Shown: piece by piece, positions 1-9,789 of the stretch
Layout: every line of letters begins with the position of its first letter
How positions within the stretch are numbered: position 1 is the stretch's first letter
NCBI GenBank assembly: GCA_963580285.1
Contig: OY757021.1
Coordinates: 96,958,149-97,022,148, forward strand
Reading direction: 5' to 3'
Length of the DNA stretch: 64,000 bases
Origin: Lucinisca nassula
Taxonomy: Eukaryota > Mollusca > Bivalvia > Lucinida > Lucinidae
Program-made: the position numbers and the translations under genes
Notes under the pieces: model-generated
Told to the model about the DNA's origin: nothing
What the model saw: only the letters and a program-made list of their open reading frames with translations
The model's database searches: none

Positions 1-72
1 ATCGGCTCGATATGAGTGAAATAATCCTGAAAGGGTCGTAAAACCAAAACAAAAAAAAAAAAAAAAAAAAAA
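1..72 (+). mobile_element. SINE-3, 3' tail only
   Basis: The window opens inside a retroposon. GCTCGATATGAGTGAAATAA, a GTCGTAAAACC motif and a 21-base A run match the last ~60 bases of the fuller SINE-3 copy at 56.1 kb. The tRNA-like head lies outside the window. Confidence 0.6.
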
Positions 73-186
73 CTGTGAGGGGACATCAAACCGACCAGGT
101 TTGGAGAATCTTTAATATGCGCCGAATAAAGGAAGCGGCTGAATGAATCTGTACACAGAAAAAAAATGTTGGGCAGATTTTCCGAT

Positions 187-335
187 TATGAGGCGGGGCA
201 CAGCATTTCCTATAAGATCGCCTGTACGCCCAGCGAAGCAGGCGGACAGAGAAGTCTCTGATCAGACTGCGTGTATGCCCAGGTTGATCACTCTTCTCAT
301 ACAATATTGTAGGAAATGCTGTGTCCCGGCTCATA
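187..335. repeat. Foldback, ~31 bp arms
   Basis: Positions 187-217 and 305-335 are inverted copies built around CACAGCATTTCCTA and TAGGAAATGCTGTG, with about four mismatches. The 87-base interior shows CGCCTG/CAGGCG pairing. No family assignment. Confidence 0.6.
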
Positions 336-1069
336 TCGCTCTTGCAGGTCATGCAACTAAACTGTGTTTCAGTCATGTAAACATTCTTGTTTTTCCCGAG
401 ATCTAGATTGGGATGGACGCGTGAGGGTGGAAATGAATGTGTCGTCATGAACGTATCGGCAACACTTTGTCATGCAGAACGGATCATTAGCGTATTTGCG
501 AACAGCGAAGACTCAGATGATCCTGCGCACCCATGCTGTCTCGTCAGTGTTCAATGTTCGCACACCAGAAAGAGCAACAGCGCTGCCCTCATAAGAGGCT
601 GTGCCTTCACCTTTATGTTTTGACTTTACGGAGATACGCTGAAGACATTTTTGCGTGACGCCGCTTGGATTATTAAAATTCAATTTAGAATTTTATGACA
701 TAAACTTCAGTTCGTAATCTCTAAGTGTCCGCCAGATGTAAACTCACAATGTCAGTAAATATTCTGATTCAAGAAAAGGAGGTGATCGCTCGATTGATTT
801 TCGTTTCATTCCATTTTTATTTATTTTTATTTTTTTTAGTCATGTACGTCAAGTAAGCCTGTCAGTTGAAGTGATGAATGTCACGTACACGTGATGGGCG
901 GTGCTAAGACTTGCTGTAATCAGATTGGCTGAGTCGAACCGCTTGCGTACAACGATTCGTGTTACTAGGTGCAGCATGAAAGGATGCCGTTTTGTTTGAG
1001 ATATTGTTTTCGAAGGTCACCGCTTTGAGTTTGAAAATGCGATTTGGGGCTAGAAATTTGCAATTAGGT
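336..1069. other. No gene seen
   Basis: AT-rich sequence without a credible reading frame. Around 498-556 there is a weak hairpin (GCGAACAGCGAAGACTC to TGTTCGC) that resembles eroded Family P or the hairpin at 20.9 kb. Confidence 0.4.
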
Positions 1070-1331
1070 GTAACACACCCGTGTGACACAGTGCATTTTT
1101 TCACATCTCCAAAATGGCTACTTTTCTCAGGAAAATCCGTGATATTTTTTTCTTATAAATACTGCAAACATAGGTTGTGGCTGCTCGTTAGAGGCGGTTC
1201 TAACGAGTACCCACAACATATGTCTTGGAGCAAAAATAAGAAAAATAATGTTTACCCCCGTAAACCCCAGTTTTCTCAATATAAAGTGGGGTTTAAGTGA
1301 GTGTTTATTTCACGGACTTCTTCACGTGATG
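1070..1331 (+). mobile_element. Family B element
   Basis: Nearly full length. The left end reads ACACACCCGTGTGACACAGTG, then CTCCAAAATGGCTACTTTTC, the central palindrome, AAACCCCAGTTTTCTC and the right end CACGGACTTCTTCACGTGATG-like. The left arm of the palindrome is shortened: GCTCGTTAGAGGCGG lacks the ACCGCCT step. Confidence 0.85.
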
Positions 1332-1754
1332 TATTATCTCCATACATACATGTAGTTTGGAATATTCTTCAATATTTAAATATCTTTATACTGTCCCTTT
1401 ATAAAGAAAAGCCATCTGAAGTTATTGACGTGATTGACAATACTACTGCGATGGTTTGATCAGTTAAATTTACGCTTCAGAACTTCATAAAAATAAAGCT
1501 AATTCTTCTGACACTGAAACCCCGTTTTGGGGTTTACATTTGTCTATTTTAGATGCGTTTGTTTCGAACATATTGTATGATAAACGCGATGATTTTGATT
1601 TATCCTGTTTTGGATGGGGATGGTCCTCGTTCGGCATCGCACGGTGTTTATACAGTATATCACAACCATTACGAAAACACACTTGTGCGAGAGTAAATCA
1701 TTTCATCACTCAAAACCTCCATTTCCTGATCAATAATTTTGGTATATGTCAGCA

Positions 1755-1890
1755 TCAAACATAGGTTGTGTTTGCTCGTTACAACCGCCAACAGCACCAG
1801 TCTATGTTTTTGAACAGACAAAAAAGAACATGTACCCTTGTAAAACACACTTTTCTCTATAGGGGTTTACAGTGCTATTCATTTTATAGT
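1755..1890 (+). mobile_element. Family B remnant
   Basis: AACATAGGTTGTG, GCTCGTTACAACCGCC and CTATGTTTTTGAACAG mark a decayed core. A degraded right module follows (ACACACTTTTCTCTATAGGG). Confidence 0.55.
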
Positions 1891-1892
1891 TC

Positions 1893-2480
1893 GTCGGTTA
1901 ATGCCTGATGCTGTCTCTGGTCGGACCCACTGGAGTCCAGTTGTTCAATTGCTTCAGCATGTCAGTTATTTCATGCTGTCGAGACCTCATCGTTGTTTCA
2001 TCTCTGTATTCGTTTGAATTGGTATGTTCTCGAAGATGTGCTGATGGGTCAGAGACCTTCCACGCAGACTGAACAATATAGAAGTGAAGGCAATGATTAA
2101 GAATCGATGCAGTTACTTCAAACCTCAAGACACCAAAGGGAGAGGAATACAAATATAAAACAAATTCACCATAATGACAACTTCCAAAAGTACTTGTCTA
2201 AACCAAGACAGAGCCAGGGGCAAAGATTGTGGCCTCGTAAAATCATTTAAATCACCATTAATGTTTCGACTGACCGATCAAAAGCGGTGCTTCTAATATG
2301 TTTATATTATTGTCATTCTTTGTCTTTTCATGCATGTACTGCTTATATCTTGTATTCATTCTGGATAGCCATGCGGCCATTTTGTGGAAAAGAAACTAAT
2401 CTTGTGATGTAATTACGGCGAATTTGTTTTATGTTGGTGTCTCTTGGATGGAAGGTGTAAGTTAATTCTATCGCCCTTAC
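1893..2480 (+). repeat. Family C dispersed repeat
   Basis: Similar to 3.92-4.42, 5.68-6.05 and 43.86-44.39 kb: GTCTCTGGTCGGACCCA, a CTTCAGCAT block, CATCGTTGTTTCATCTCTG, then TGTGGCC and a GGCCATTTTGTGG block. A stretch near 2078-2190 (GAAGTGAAGGCAATGAT) is in the opposite orientation to the flanks, so this copy holds a second, inverted C fragment. No coding signature. Confidence 0.6.
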
Positions 2481-2604
2481 TTTTTTCAATGTCTCCTGCG
2501 AAAATGGATTTCATATTTCATATAATTTACTTTTTTTCTTCCTTTTTTTGAACAAAAACAACAAAAACTTATATTGGCGTATATTGCCATTTGTTAATCT
2601 TAAC

Positions 2605-2870
2605 AACTTTGTTTAAACAGCATAATATCTCGTTTAAACGATGTACTCGTTTGGAATTCGTGTTTTTTTTTTTGGTTTGATTGCCTTTATTTTCTATTGT
2701 TTTATCTCTTTTCTGATAAATACTGGAAAGAACGATCTTGTTTAGACAACATAATTTCTGGTTTTAACGGTTTATTTCATCATTTGTTCAACTCAAAGAT
2801 TCTGTTTAAACAACATAATATCTCTCTCTTTTCTACTTAATATTGGAAATGGAAAGGTTCCATTAAGGGT
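2605..2870 (+). repeat. Degenerate local repeats
   Basis: GTTTAAACAGCATAATATCTC, GTTTAGACAACATAATTTCTG and GTTTAAACAACATAATATCTC occur at about 2612, 2741 and 2806, with related TTTCTGATAAATACTGGAAA stretches between them. They look like an old tandem array of uneven units. Confidence 0.45.
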
Positions 2871-3914
2871 TCCGTACCATCATACCCGCCGTTTAATTTG
2901 GTGTAGAAACTGGTACAAGCAGTGATGTATACATACACTCGGGTTTATTGTTGTTTTGCTTTTGCAGTTAATGGTATACATAGTGTATTTGCTATATTTT
3001 CGTTTCGATCGTCTCAGTATCAGGCATTTTGATTCTCTCATATAGGCAAGCTTGTCTGATAAGCACCATTTCATCATTTAAACACACACACATGAGGCAA
3101 ACAAAACGAAGAAGAAAGCAACATCACAAAAAAAAAAAAAAAAACAAAAAAAAAAACGTTGCAATTCATTTTATTTATGCTAAAAGTATATATTAAATAC
3201 ATGTTTAAGAATTGTCTCACGTATTACCAACAGTCTATGCCTTTGAATACAATTATAAATGAAAGCGCCAAAGACATTGAAATGACAGATTCTATGAGAA
3301 AATCAAGAACATCTTTACTTATATAAGGGTTTTTACAAAAAGATTTCAAAATTGAAGAAAAAAAATCAACTTATTGGATTTTGAAATGTTTGTATATACC
3401 GGTAGTGCTATGAAGTGTCAACGATGTTTTGAAGATTAAAATAAATACTTTCTTAACTTGTATATGTTTTCGAAATCAAACAGTAGTAAACTGATCAACA
3501 TCGGACAGCCCTATATTAATTAGGTAATGTAAGAAGTATGTCAATATTTGTATTTTTGCAGAATTATGCATTAGTAATTTATTGGATGAAAAAAGTAATT
3601 GCAGTTTCCGTAATTTGCAGTTTCAAGTGTAGCTAACGTTTTATTATTTTTCAAGGTATTTAACATGCAACGGTCTATATAACAAGAGGTAAAAATGATA
3701 TCTGAAATATTTTGATATCTTACAGTTTCATCTCCATTATTTTTGTCGGAATGCATCATTATTATCGATTTGACATACTTCAACCGAACCTGTTCTATTA
3801 ATAGCTGACAACAATCAAACAACATACCATAATCGAAGGAAACTCACTTTTGCAATTTGTAATTATGATATCATCGATATATTTGCTTATCCAGCATACA
3901 AAAGTTTTACCAAA
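2871..3914. other. No gene seen
   Basis: AT-rich DNA with an A-rich tract near 3127-3157. Reading frames are short and unrecognisable. Confidence 0.4.
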
Positions 3915-4420
3915 TGTACATTAGATTTGGAGTGGTAACTGATTGGACAGTGTTATTGTTTCCTTGTCGCTGCACGGTTGCAGTTTCTTGCACCATGTCT
4001 TCAGTCAGCATTTCAGATGGTTCCTGCTGCCTAGTCTTCTTCATTGTTTCATCTCTTTATTCGTTTCATTTTAATGTTTTCGGAGATCTTGCACTGAGGC
4101 TTCAGAAAGCATTCATGCGGTCTGAACAAATAAGTGGTCTAAACTAACACAGAACCATGGGTGAGAAAATCGATTCAAGCCAACCCAGTAAATACTTTTT
4201 ACGGACACTTCCAAGGCGGTTCTTCTGTTGTGGTTTATTATTGTTATAGTTCATATTTGCATTTGTTATTTTCGATAGCAGTTTTGCCATTTTATAGGAA
4301 ATTAACTGTCTTTTTGACTTTCTGCTTGCGATGCTTTTCATTATTTATAAAGCTCTTAAATAAGTATGAGAAAGAGAAGTGAAGGCAATGACCAGGAATC
4401 GATCCTACAGTCAGAGACTG
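3915..4420 (+). repeat. Family C dispersed repeat
   Basis: Contains GTCTTCAGTCAGCATTTCAG, TTCATTGTTTCATCTCT, TTCCAAGGCGGTTCTTCTG and, at its right end, GAAGTGAAGGCAATGACCAGG in inverted orientation. It matches the 1.9 and 43.9 kb copies block by block. Confidence 0.6.
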
Positions 4421-4972
4421 AATTTTCTCATTACGATAATATTGAGGCATATCTGGTGATTTACGAAACATCTGCTTGGAGCTGGTGCAATTTGACATGA
4501 GATTGACTTCTATGCAAAAAATAAATTAGTTAATTTTATCGGCTTATAGGTCACTTTTGGTAAACTTTTCGTGATTTACGGCATCTCCTGAATGGCGACC
4601 CGTTTACCGACCTCTATATATTGAACAGCAATATCGACCTCTACGAAAAACGGCGGTGATAAATAAATGCATTCAGTCGGTGTGAAATTATGGTAATAGA
4701 GGCCATCAGTTTCATGTCAAATTACTTTAGCTATACTCATACCCGGGCTCCGCCTAACATATATTCTAACTTATAAGTCAGCGTGATATTATCTGATAGG
4801 GTTGTACCTTGACTTGCCAGAGTAGCAGGGATCGCAGCTGATCGTGGGTGGGCTCGAACTTGATCCACTGCGGAGCCCTCTCTTCTGAGAAGTTTCTAAG
4901 ACAGTCATCAGAGACAAAACAGAAAATGATAACTACCCACGCGCTTCCCAAACCCCACCCACACCGTTTTTT
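4421..4972. other. No gene seen; possible eroded tRNA-like piece
   Basis: Mostly unique sequence. On the minus strand around 4800-4870, GTTCGAGCCC resembles a B box, but no matching A box is convincing. Confidence 0.3.
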
Positions 4973-4985
4973 ACCTAAAAATGAG

Positions 4986-5090
4986 TGAGTGAGTGAGTGA
5001 GTGTTTGTGTTTTACGTCCCATCAATAGCTGAGGTCATACGGAGACGGGACCTCGGTTTAAAGACTCATCCGAAAGTCTGGAGAAGCCCG
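4986..5090 (-). mobile_element. SINE-2, 5' truncated, with 13 bp target duplication
   Basis: Read on the minus strand: TCTCCAGACTTTCGGATGAG, CCGAGGTCCCGTCTCCGTAT, CATAGCTATTGATGGGACGT-like body, then a CACTCACTCACTCA tail. It is flanked by ACCTAAAAATGAG at 4973-4985 and 5091-5103, a perfect duplication. The tRNA-derived head is missing, the usual 5' truncation of target-primed insertion. Confidence 0.85.
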
Positions 5091-5267
5091 ACCTAAAAAT
5101 GAGAGGCTGTGTAACAGCTTCGATGGCATGTATCCAAGAATATTAAAATGAAATCATTTATGTCGTGCTACATGCACTATGTCTTGTTTTCAACTGGTTT
5201 GGTATTGTTTCTGTCTTTGTGCCATGTGCTACTTAGGCCTGAGAACAATAACGATACTGATCTGTTT

Positions 5268-5390
5268 CTTAAATTGTTCCACATAAAGATGATCGTTTTG
5301 AAGCAAGGAATACAGCACAAAAGGGAAACTGTGAAGTTTACACGTTCTTTTGTGGACCCAGCCGACCAGAAAGTTTCGGCCAGCGGCCGA
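5268..5390 (+). repeat. Repeat R fragment
   Basis: AAGCAAGGAATACAGCACAA, TGTGAAGTTTACACGTT and GACCAGAAAGTTTCGGCCA correspond to the repeat at 9.41-9.65 kb and its inverted copy at 51.7-51.9 kb. It directly abuts a Family A element. Confidence 0.55.
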
Positions 5391-5662
5391 CATTACGAAA
5401 ACACGCCTATACAAATACATTGTAAACTTTATCGCCGAAAAAATGAAACTTTTAAGATGAAAAAATTGTGATATTTTTCTTATTTCTGCTCAAAATATAA
5501 ATTGTGGGTACTCGTTAGAACCGCCAGTCAACACTATTGACCCACAATTAATATTTTAGAGCAGAAGTAAGAAATATAAGGTTTACCCCTGTAAACACCA
5601 GTTTTACAAACTAAAAGTGGGGTTCAAGGGGATCAAATTTATATAGGCATGTTTTCATGATA
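5391..5662 (-). mobile_element. Family A element
   Basis: Starts CATTACGAAAACACGCC and ends with GGCATGTTTTCATGAT. Both asymmetric modules are present. The core is damaged: the left arm GTACTCGTTAGAACCGCC is followed by AGTCAACACTATTGACCCAC, so much of the right arm is gone. Confidence 0.85.
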
Positions 5663-5679
5663 TAGACTTGGAAATTCGT

Positions 5680-6049
5680 CCACTGATGCTTGGTGTTTTG
5701 TCTCTGATTGGCTCCACTGGAGCCCTACTGTTGGTTTTCTTCGGCTTCAGCATTTCAGTGATGTCACCATGTTGTCGAGTCCTGATCGTTGTTTAGTCCC
5801 TTACTGAGTTTTATTTGCATGTTTATTGGAGATGATGTTCGATTGATTTAGACACACTTTACACATGGCATAACTAAGGGTGGTGAGTGTGGCCACGAAA
5901 CTTAACTCTATCAACATTACTGGACCTTCAAAGGCAGTGCTTCTGTTGTGCTTTATTATTGCCATTCGATGTCTTTGTATGTATGCCGTGGTAATTTGTT
6001 TTATCTTGGTTTGCCGTGTGGCCATTTTTTGCATTCTGCTTGTAATGTC
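5680..6049 (+). repeat. Family C dispersed repeat
   Basis: GTCTCTGATTGGCTCCACTG, CTTCAGCATTTCAGTGATG, GTGGCCACGAAACTTAACTC and GTGTGGCCATTTTTTGCA match the blocks of the 43.9 kb copy. It ends where a Family B element begins. Confidence 0.55.
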
Positions 6050-6590
6050 CATCACGATAACAAGTCTGTGTAATGAACACAACCGTAAACCCAGCTTTAT
6101 ATGGAGAAATCTGAGGTTTACATTGGTATACATTATTTTTCTTATTTTTGCTCCAAGACATACATCACGGAAACACGCCTGTATGAATTTGACCCCTTTA
6201 AACCAAACTTTTATATAGAAAAAAACTGGGGTTTGCAGGGGTATACACTATTTTTCCTATTTCTGCTCAAAAACATAAATTGTGTGTACTCGTTAGAACC
6301 GCCTCGCCGAGGCGGTTCTAACGAGTATCAACATCTATGCTTTCAGCAATAAAAAGAAAGCGAGGCGATTCTAACGAGTACCCACAATCTATGTTTTTGA
6401 GCAGAAATAAGAAAAATATCACATTTTTTAATCTTAAAATTGTCATTTTTCGGTGATAAAATTTACTATGTGTTTGTATAGGCGTGTTTTCGTAATGGGC
6501 TGTTGGTACGGTGGTTCTAAACGAGCACCAATACCCTATGTTTAGGGTAGAAATAAAAAAATACCATTTTGGAGATATAAAAGACTGTGT
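6050..6590 (-). mobile_element. Family B element split by Family A
   Basis: Left end CATCACGATAACAAGTCTGT and AAACCCAGCTTTATATGG run to GCTCCAAGACATA at 6162. After the inserted A copy the B sequence resumes at GGCTGTTGGTACGGTGG and runs to CCATTTTGGAGATATAAAAG. Rejoining the sides restores the expected ACATAGG-TTGTGGGTAC region. Confidence 0.8.
6163..6497 (+). mobile_element. Family A element nested in B
   Basis: Complete ends, CATCACGGAAACACGCC and GGCGTGTTTTCGTAATG. The right arm of the core is present twice (GAGGCGGTTCTAACGAGTAT near 6309, then GAGGCGATTCTAACGAGTAC near 6363). The flanks show no target duplication. Confidence 0.9.
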
Positions 6591-6775
6591 TGGTCATAAC
6601 ATTTGAACCGTTTGAGATAGAGCCTTCAGATTTGGCATGTAGGTTCCTTGTCACAATTGCTTCCCACATGCGACATGAAAAGTGACATGCGACCTTGACT
6701 TTGACATGTGACCTACTTTAAAGAAATATTTGACCTTGGCCCGGGGACATGTTCGTGTTTCACAAAAACTTTTTC
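6586..6775 (-). repeat. Single unit of the TGACCT-rich repeat
   Basis: TTGGTCATAACATTTGAACC, GGCATGTAGGTTCCTTGT, GACCTTGACTTTGACATG and GTTCGTGTTTCACAAA match one unit plus the terminal segment of the tandem array at 30.7-31.7 kb. So the family also exists as a one-unit copy. Confidence 0.7.
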
Positions 6776-6784
6776 TTTTCCTTA

Positions 6785-6880
6785 TTTTGCTAAAACTTAG
6801 AATATAGGTTCTCGTTGGAAACTGAGGCGATTCTAACGAGCTTCCATCATCTTTATATATGGAGCATAAAAAAGAAACAA
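6785..6880 (+). mobile_element. Core-palindrome relic
   Basis: ATAGGTTCTCGTTGGAA and GAGGCGATTCTAACGAGC, with flanking TTTTGCT and GGAGCATAAAA, are decayed arms of the A/B core. No ends survive. Confidence 0.5.
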
Positions 6881-6929
6881 TGACTGAATTGGTCCGTTAT
6901 ATGTCATTTCTACACTATTGTGGGTGCCA

Positions 6930-7290
6930 TACAGTAGAACCTCAATGGCTCGAACTCTGTTGGATCGTTAACTATGGATGAATCGAGCCCGTTCTTGAGT
7001 CCGTCAGGGAATTCCTCCAAATACAAAATAGACATAATTTAAGGATATATTCTTCTTTTATCTTGCAAATGTATGCTGTGTGTACTCATCAGAATCACCT
7101 CGATGAGGCGTTTCTAATGAGTACACACAACATACATTCATGTTATAGAACACTGAAAAGTTGCCCACAATTATCTCCATTATGCCTCCTGGTATGGCAC
7201 TAATAGATAACCACCGTGGCTCGAACTACCGCTGTCTGGAACAAATTCCCTTGGTCCCAAAGGGCTTCGAGCCATTGATGTTCGACTTTA
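6930..7290 (+). mobile_element. Family F element
   Basis: Ends TACAGTAGAACCTCAATGGC and GCCATTGATGTTCGACTTTA are imperfect inverted repeats of ~25 bp. The centre (7076-7131) is TGTGTGTACTCATCAGAATC with its inverted partner, the F version of the shared core. TA-flanked CAGT-type ends resemble pogo/Tigger-like Tc1-mariner elements. No transposase. Confidence 0.8.
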
Positions 7291-7336
7291 TTTCATATGG
7301 TTGTAAATGTGACTTTTGTAGGCTAGTAAGATCCAT

Positions 7337-7655
7337 CAAGGGTCTCGGTCGCTCAGTCGGATGCACGTATGACTGGTGATCAGGAGGACGCGGGTTCGAT
7401 ACCTGCCGAGGTCAGCAACATTCGTTCGTGGAGATTGATCATGAAATCTTTTCCACGGTCATTCTCTTCCTTCCGCTGATTCAAGAAGGGCAGTTGTCAG
7501 TTTCTGGCGAATGGATGTGCACCGTACCGGTTAACCGCTTACGTATAAGCCTGCCCAGGAAAATTGTAGATAGCTAAAAACTGACTTCTCAAACATGACC
7601 TAAAATAGCGTTGACTGTGCCGTTTAATTCCAGTACAAACAAACACGATCCTTTA
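7337..7655 (+). mobile_element. SINE-4, full-length tRNA-headed copy
   Basis: The head GGTCGCTCAGTCGGATG (A-box-like) and GGTTCGATACC (B-box) is tRNA-derived. The body has CGCTGATTCAAGAAGGGCAG, CCGGTTAACCGCTTACG and AAGCCTGCCCAGG, and the tail is GTGCCGTTTAATTCC then ACAAACAAACAC. The CCGCTTA...AAGCCTGCCCAGG part is shared with SINE-1. Confidence 0.75.
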
Positions 7656-7951
7656 AGTCCTTTATCAAACTAAATACCAATGATTCTCGCATTGTAATGG
7701 GGTGACAGATACTTATTGGGAAACCACAGACGGACAAGCATCTTAAATGACAGTTTTGTTCGTCAGACTGTAATTGCCGATTGTGATTCTTACAGTCCCA
7801 CACAACTCGACGGAATATAGAGTATCCCTAAATGTTATACATATTCCCAAATAGACGAAAATCAATCACTCCTGCAAACCATTATGTTTGGAAAGTCTTC
7901 TTGTCCAGACAGTGATAAGTAAATTCTGAAAGAACTCCCAGATCAAGTATC
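7656..7951. other. No gene seen
   Basis: Unique AT-rich sequence; no repeat or reading frame recognised. Confidence 0.4.
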
Positions 7952-8195
7952 TTCAGGGGAATGGGAACACCTGGTAGTTTTTCCGCCATTTATCAAAGGG
8001 AGACAACTTTCGGGACTTCCTGCTCGCTTTTCTGTCCTGTCGCCCTGTCCCACTGAAAAAGGGGTCAACTCTTAAAAAAAAGAATTTGCTCCTCAGGAGC
8101 AAATTCTTTCTTTTAAGAGTTGACCCCTATTGACATGGGAGACATAATACTTTTGCAGGAATTGCCTCCCCTGAAGGTGTTTTCATTCCCCTTAA
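7952..8195. mobile_element. Family S element
   Basis: Inverted ends GGGGAATGGGAACACCT and AGGTGTTTTCATTCCCC are bounded by TTCA and TTAA. The centre (8058-8129) is a palindrome with ~33 bp arms around GAATTTGCTCCTCAGGAGC. The second copy is at 22.1 kb. A TTAA target would fit a piggyBac-like origin, which is inference. Confidence 0.75.
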
Positions 8196-8280
8196 TAGAG
8201 AAAAGGAAAAGGTACGAATACCACAAACAGCAATAGAGGAGAAAGTGTGAGTGACATAAAGTCGCACAAAAACAAACAAA

Positions 8281-8968
8281 AGGTGTGTACCCTTGCGATA
8301 TAGTGCATTTTTTCACATCTCCAAAATGGGTACTTTCTGCTGAAAATCCGAGATATTTTTGCTTTGTTTTTACACTACAAATATAGGTTGTGGTGGTCGT
8401 TAGAACCGCCTCATTGAGTGGGTTCCAACGAGTACCCACAACCTTTGTCTTGGAGCAGAAACAGAAAATATGAATACCCCAATAAACTCCCTTTGTCTGT
8501 ATATAAAATTAGGTTTAAGATGGTATTCATTACACGGACTTGTCATTGAGTGGGTTCCAACGAGTACCCACAACCTTTGTCTTGGAGCAGAAACAGAAAA
8601 TATGAATACCCCAATAAACTCCCTTTGTCTGTATATAAAGTTGGATTTAAGATGGTATTCATTACACGGACTTGTCATTACGAAAACACGCCTATAAAAT
8701 TTTCACCCCCTTGAACCCCACTTTTATATATTAAAACTGGGGTTATCGGGGGTAAGCCTTATTTTTCTTATTTCTGCTCTAAAATATAGATCATTGTGGC
8801 TACTCGTTAGAACCGCCTGGACGAGGCGGTTCTAACGCGTACACACAATCTATACTTTGAGCAGAAATAAGAAAAATATCACAATTTTTCATCATAAAAT
8901 CTTCATTTTTCGACGAAAAATAAAACTATGTATTTGTATAGGCGCGTTTTTGTAATGTTAATGTGATG
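8281..8968 (+). mobile_element. Family B with internal duplication, split by A
   Basis: The left module starts near GATATAGTGCATTTTTTCAC. A 132 bp segment covering the right arm and right module occurs twice in tandem (8412-8543 and 8544-8675) with very few differences. A Family A copy interrupts the right end after CACGGACTTGT, and TTAATGTGATG completes B afterwards. Confidence 0.85.
8676..8957 (+). mobile_element. Family A element nested in B
   Basis: CATTACGAAAACACGCC to GGCGCGTTTTTGTAATG with both modules and a near-complete core. At most one T is duplicated at the junction with Family B. Confidence 0.9.
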
Positions 8969-9239
8969 CATCCGATAATATATACAAATCCAAATGGTGC
9001 GACGTGTTTTCCCCGACTATGGAAATAACACCAAAGTAAATAAACCAAGTGCTTTGTACGATTTATTGACAAATGCTATACTGTTTGTAGCCCTTACAAT
9101 TCTCCGTGACAATTTCTTAACAACAAAACTTATTTCCTAGCAACCGACGTTACTTACGGTACTGTCCAACGTCACACACAAGTGACGTCGCGTAATAAAC
9201 CAATTACCTGAAATAACGTTATAAAAGAACCGAATGTTA
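8969..9239. other. No gene seen
   Basis: Unique sequence with GTGACGTCGC near 9182 and TTATAAAAG near 9221, which read like CRE and TATA motifs, but no transcript can be inferred. Confidence 0.3.
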
Positions 9240-9755
9240 CGAGTCGGGTTCGATATCGGCCGAGGTCGGCAACATTCTTTCATGGAGATTGATCATGGGA
9301 TTTTTTTCTGCTTCCATTATCTCCCTTCCGCTGATTCAAGAAGGGCAGTTGTCAGTTTCTGGCGAAAGAGTGTGCGCTGTACTGGTTAACCGCTTACGTA
9401 TAATATGTTCTATAAAAGGGTTATCCTTTGGAAGCAAGGAATACACCACAAAACTGGAAAATATGGAGTGTACATGTTTTCTGGGCCAGACTAGCTAGCT
9501 TCGGCCAATTATGCTTTATCAGTGACCCTCAAAATAGTTTCAAAATTGCACAATTGAATCAATGATCCCAAAGGACAAGAAAATATAAACTACACTATGA
9601 TGTAGGGCAGGGAGACTTTTTACGGCCGCCACACATTCACGCACATCAGCTGTTAAAGCCTGCCTAGGGAAAGTGTGGATAGGTAAACTGACCGGCTCAA
9701 AAATGACCTAAAGGGTGTTTACTGGGCCCTTAAACTTAGTGTATTAAACAAAAAC
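9240..9755 (+). mobile_element. SINE-4, 5' truncated and split by repeat R
   Basis: GGGTTCGATATCGGCCGAGG, CGCTGATTCAAGAAGGGCAG and CCGCTTACGTATAA run to about 9405. The 3' part resumes at AAAGCCTGCCTAGG near 9653 and ends with GGGCCCTTAAACTTAG. Rejoined, it follows the 7.3 kb copy. Confidence 0.7.
9406..9650 (+). repeat. Repeat R inserted in SINE-4
   Basis: ATGTTCTATAAAAGGGTTAT, AAGCAAGGAATACACCACA, TGGGCCAGACTAGCTAGC and AGGGAGACTTTTTACGGCC match the inverted copy at 51.67-51.95 kb almost throughout. Its place inside SINE-4 defines the element as ~245 bp. Ends and mechanism are unclear. Confidence 0.65.
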
Positions 9756-9789
9756 ATCCTATTGTCTCTAGAGCTTCGAAACGCGGACA

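Noticed and set aside
52..72. Poly-A as evidence of a transcript end
   Set aside because: It is the tail of SINE-3, not a gene's polyadenylation site.
5928..6218. Frames starting MSWSKNKKN or reading NPSFLYIK across many sites
   Set aside because: The same peptides arise wherever Family A or B occurs, on either strand, because they translate the element core. Not genes.
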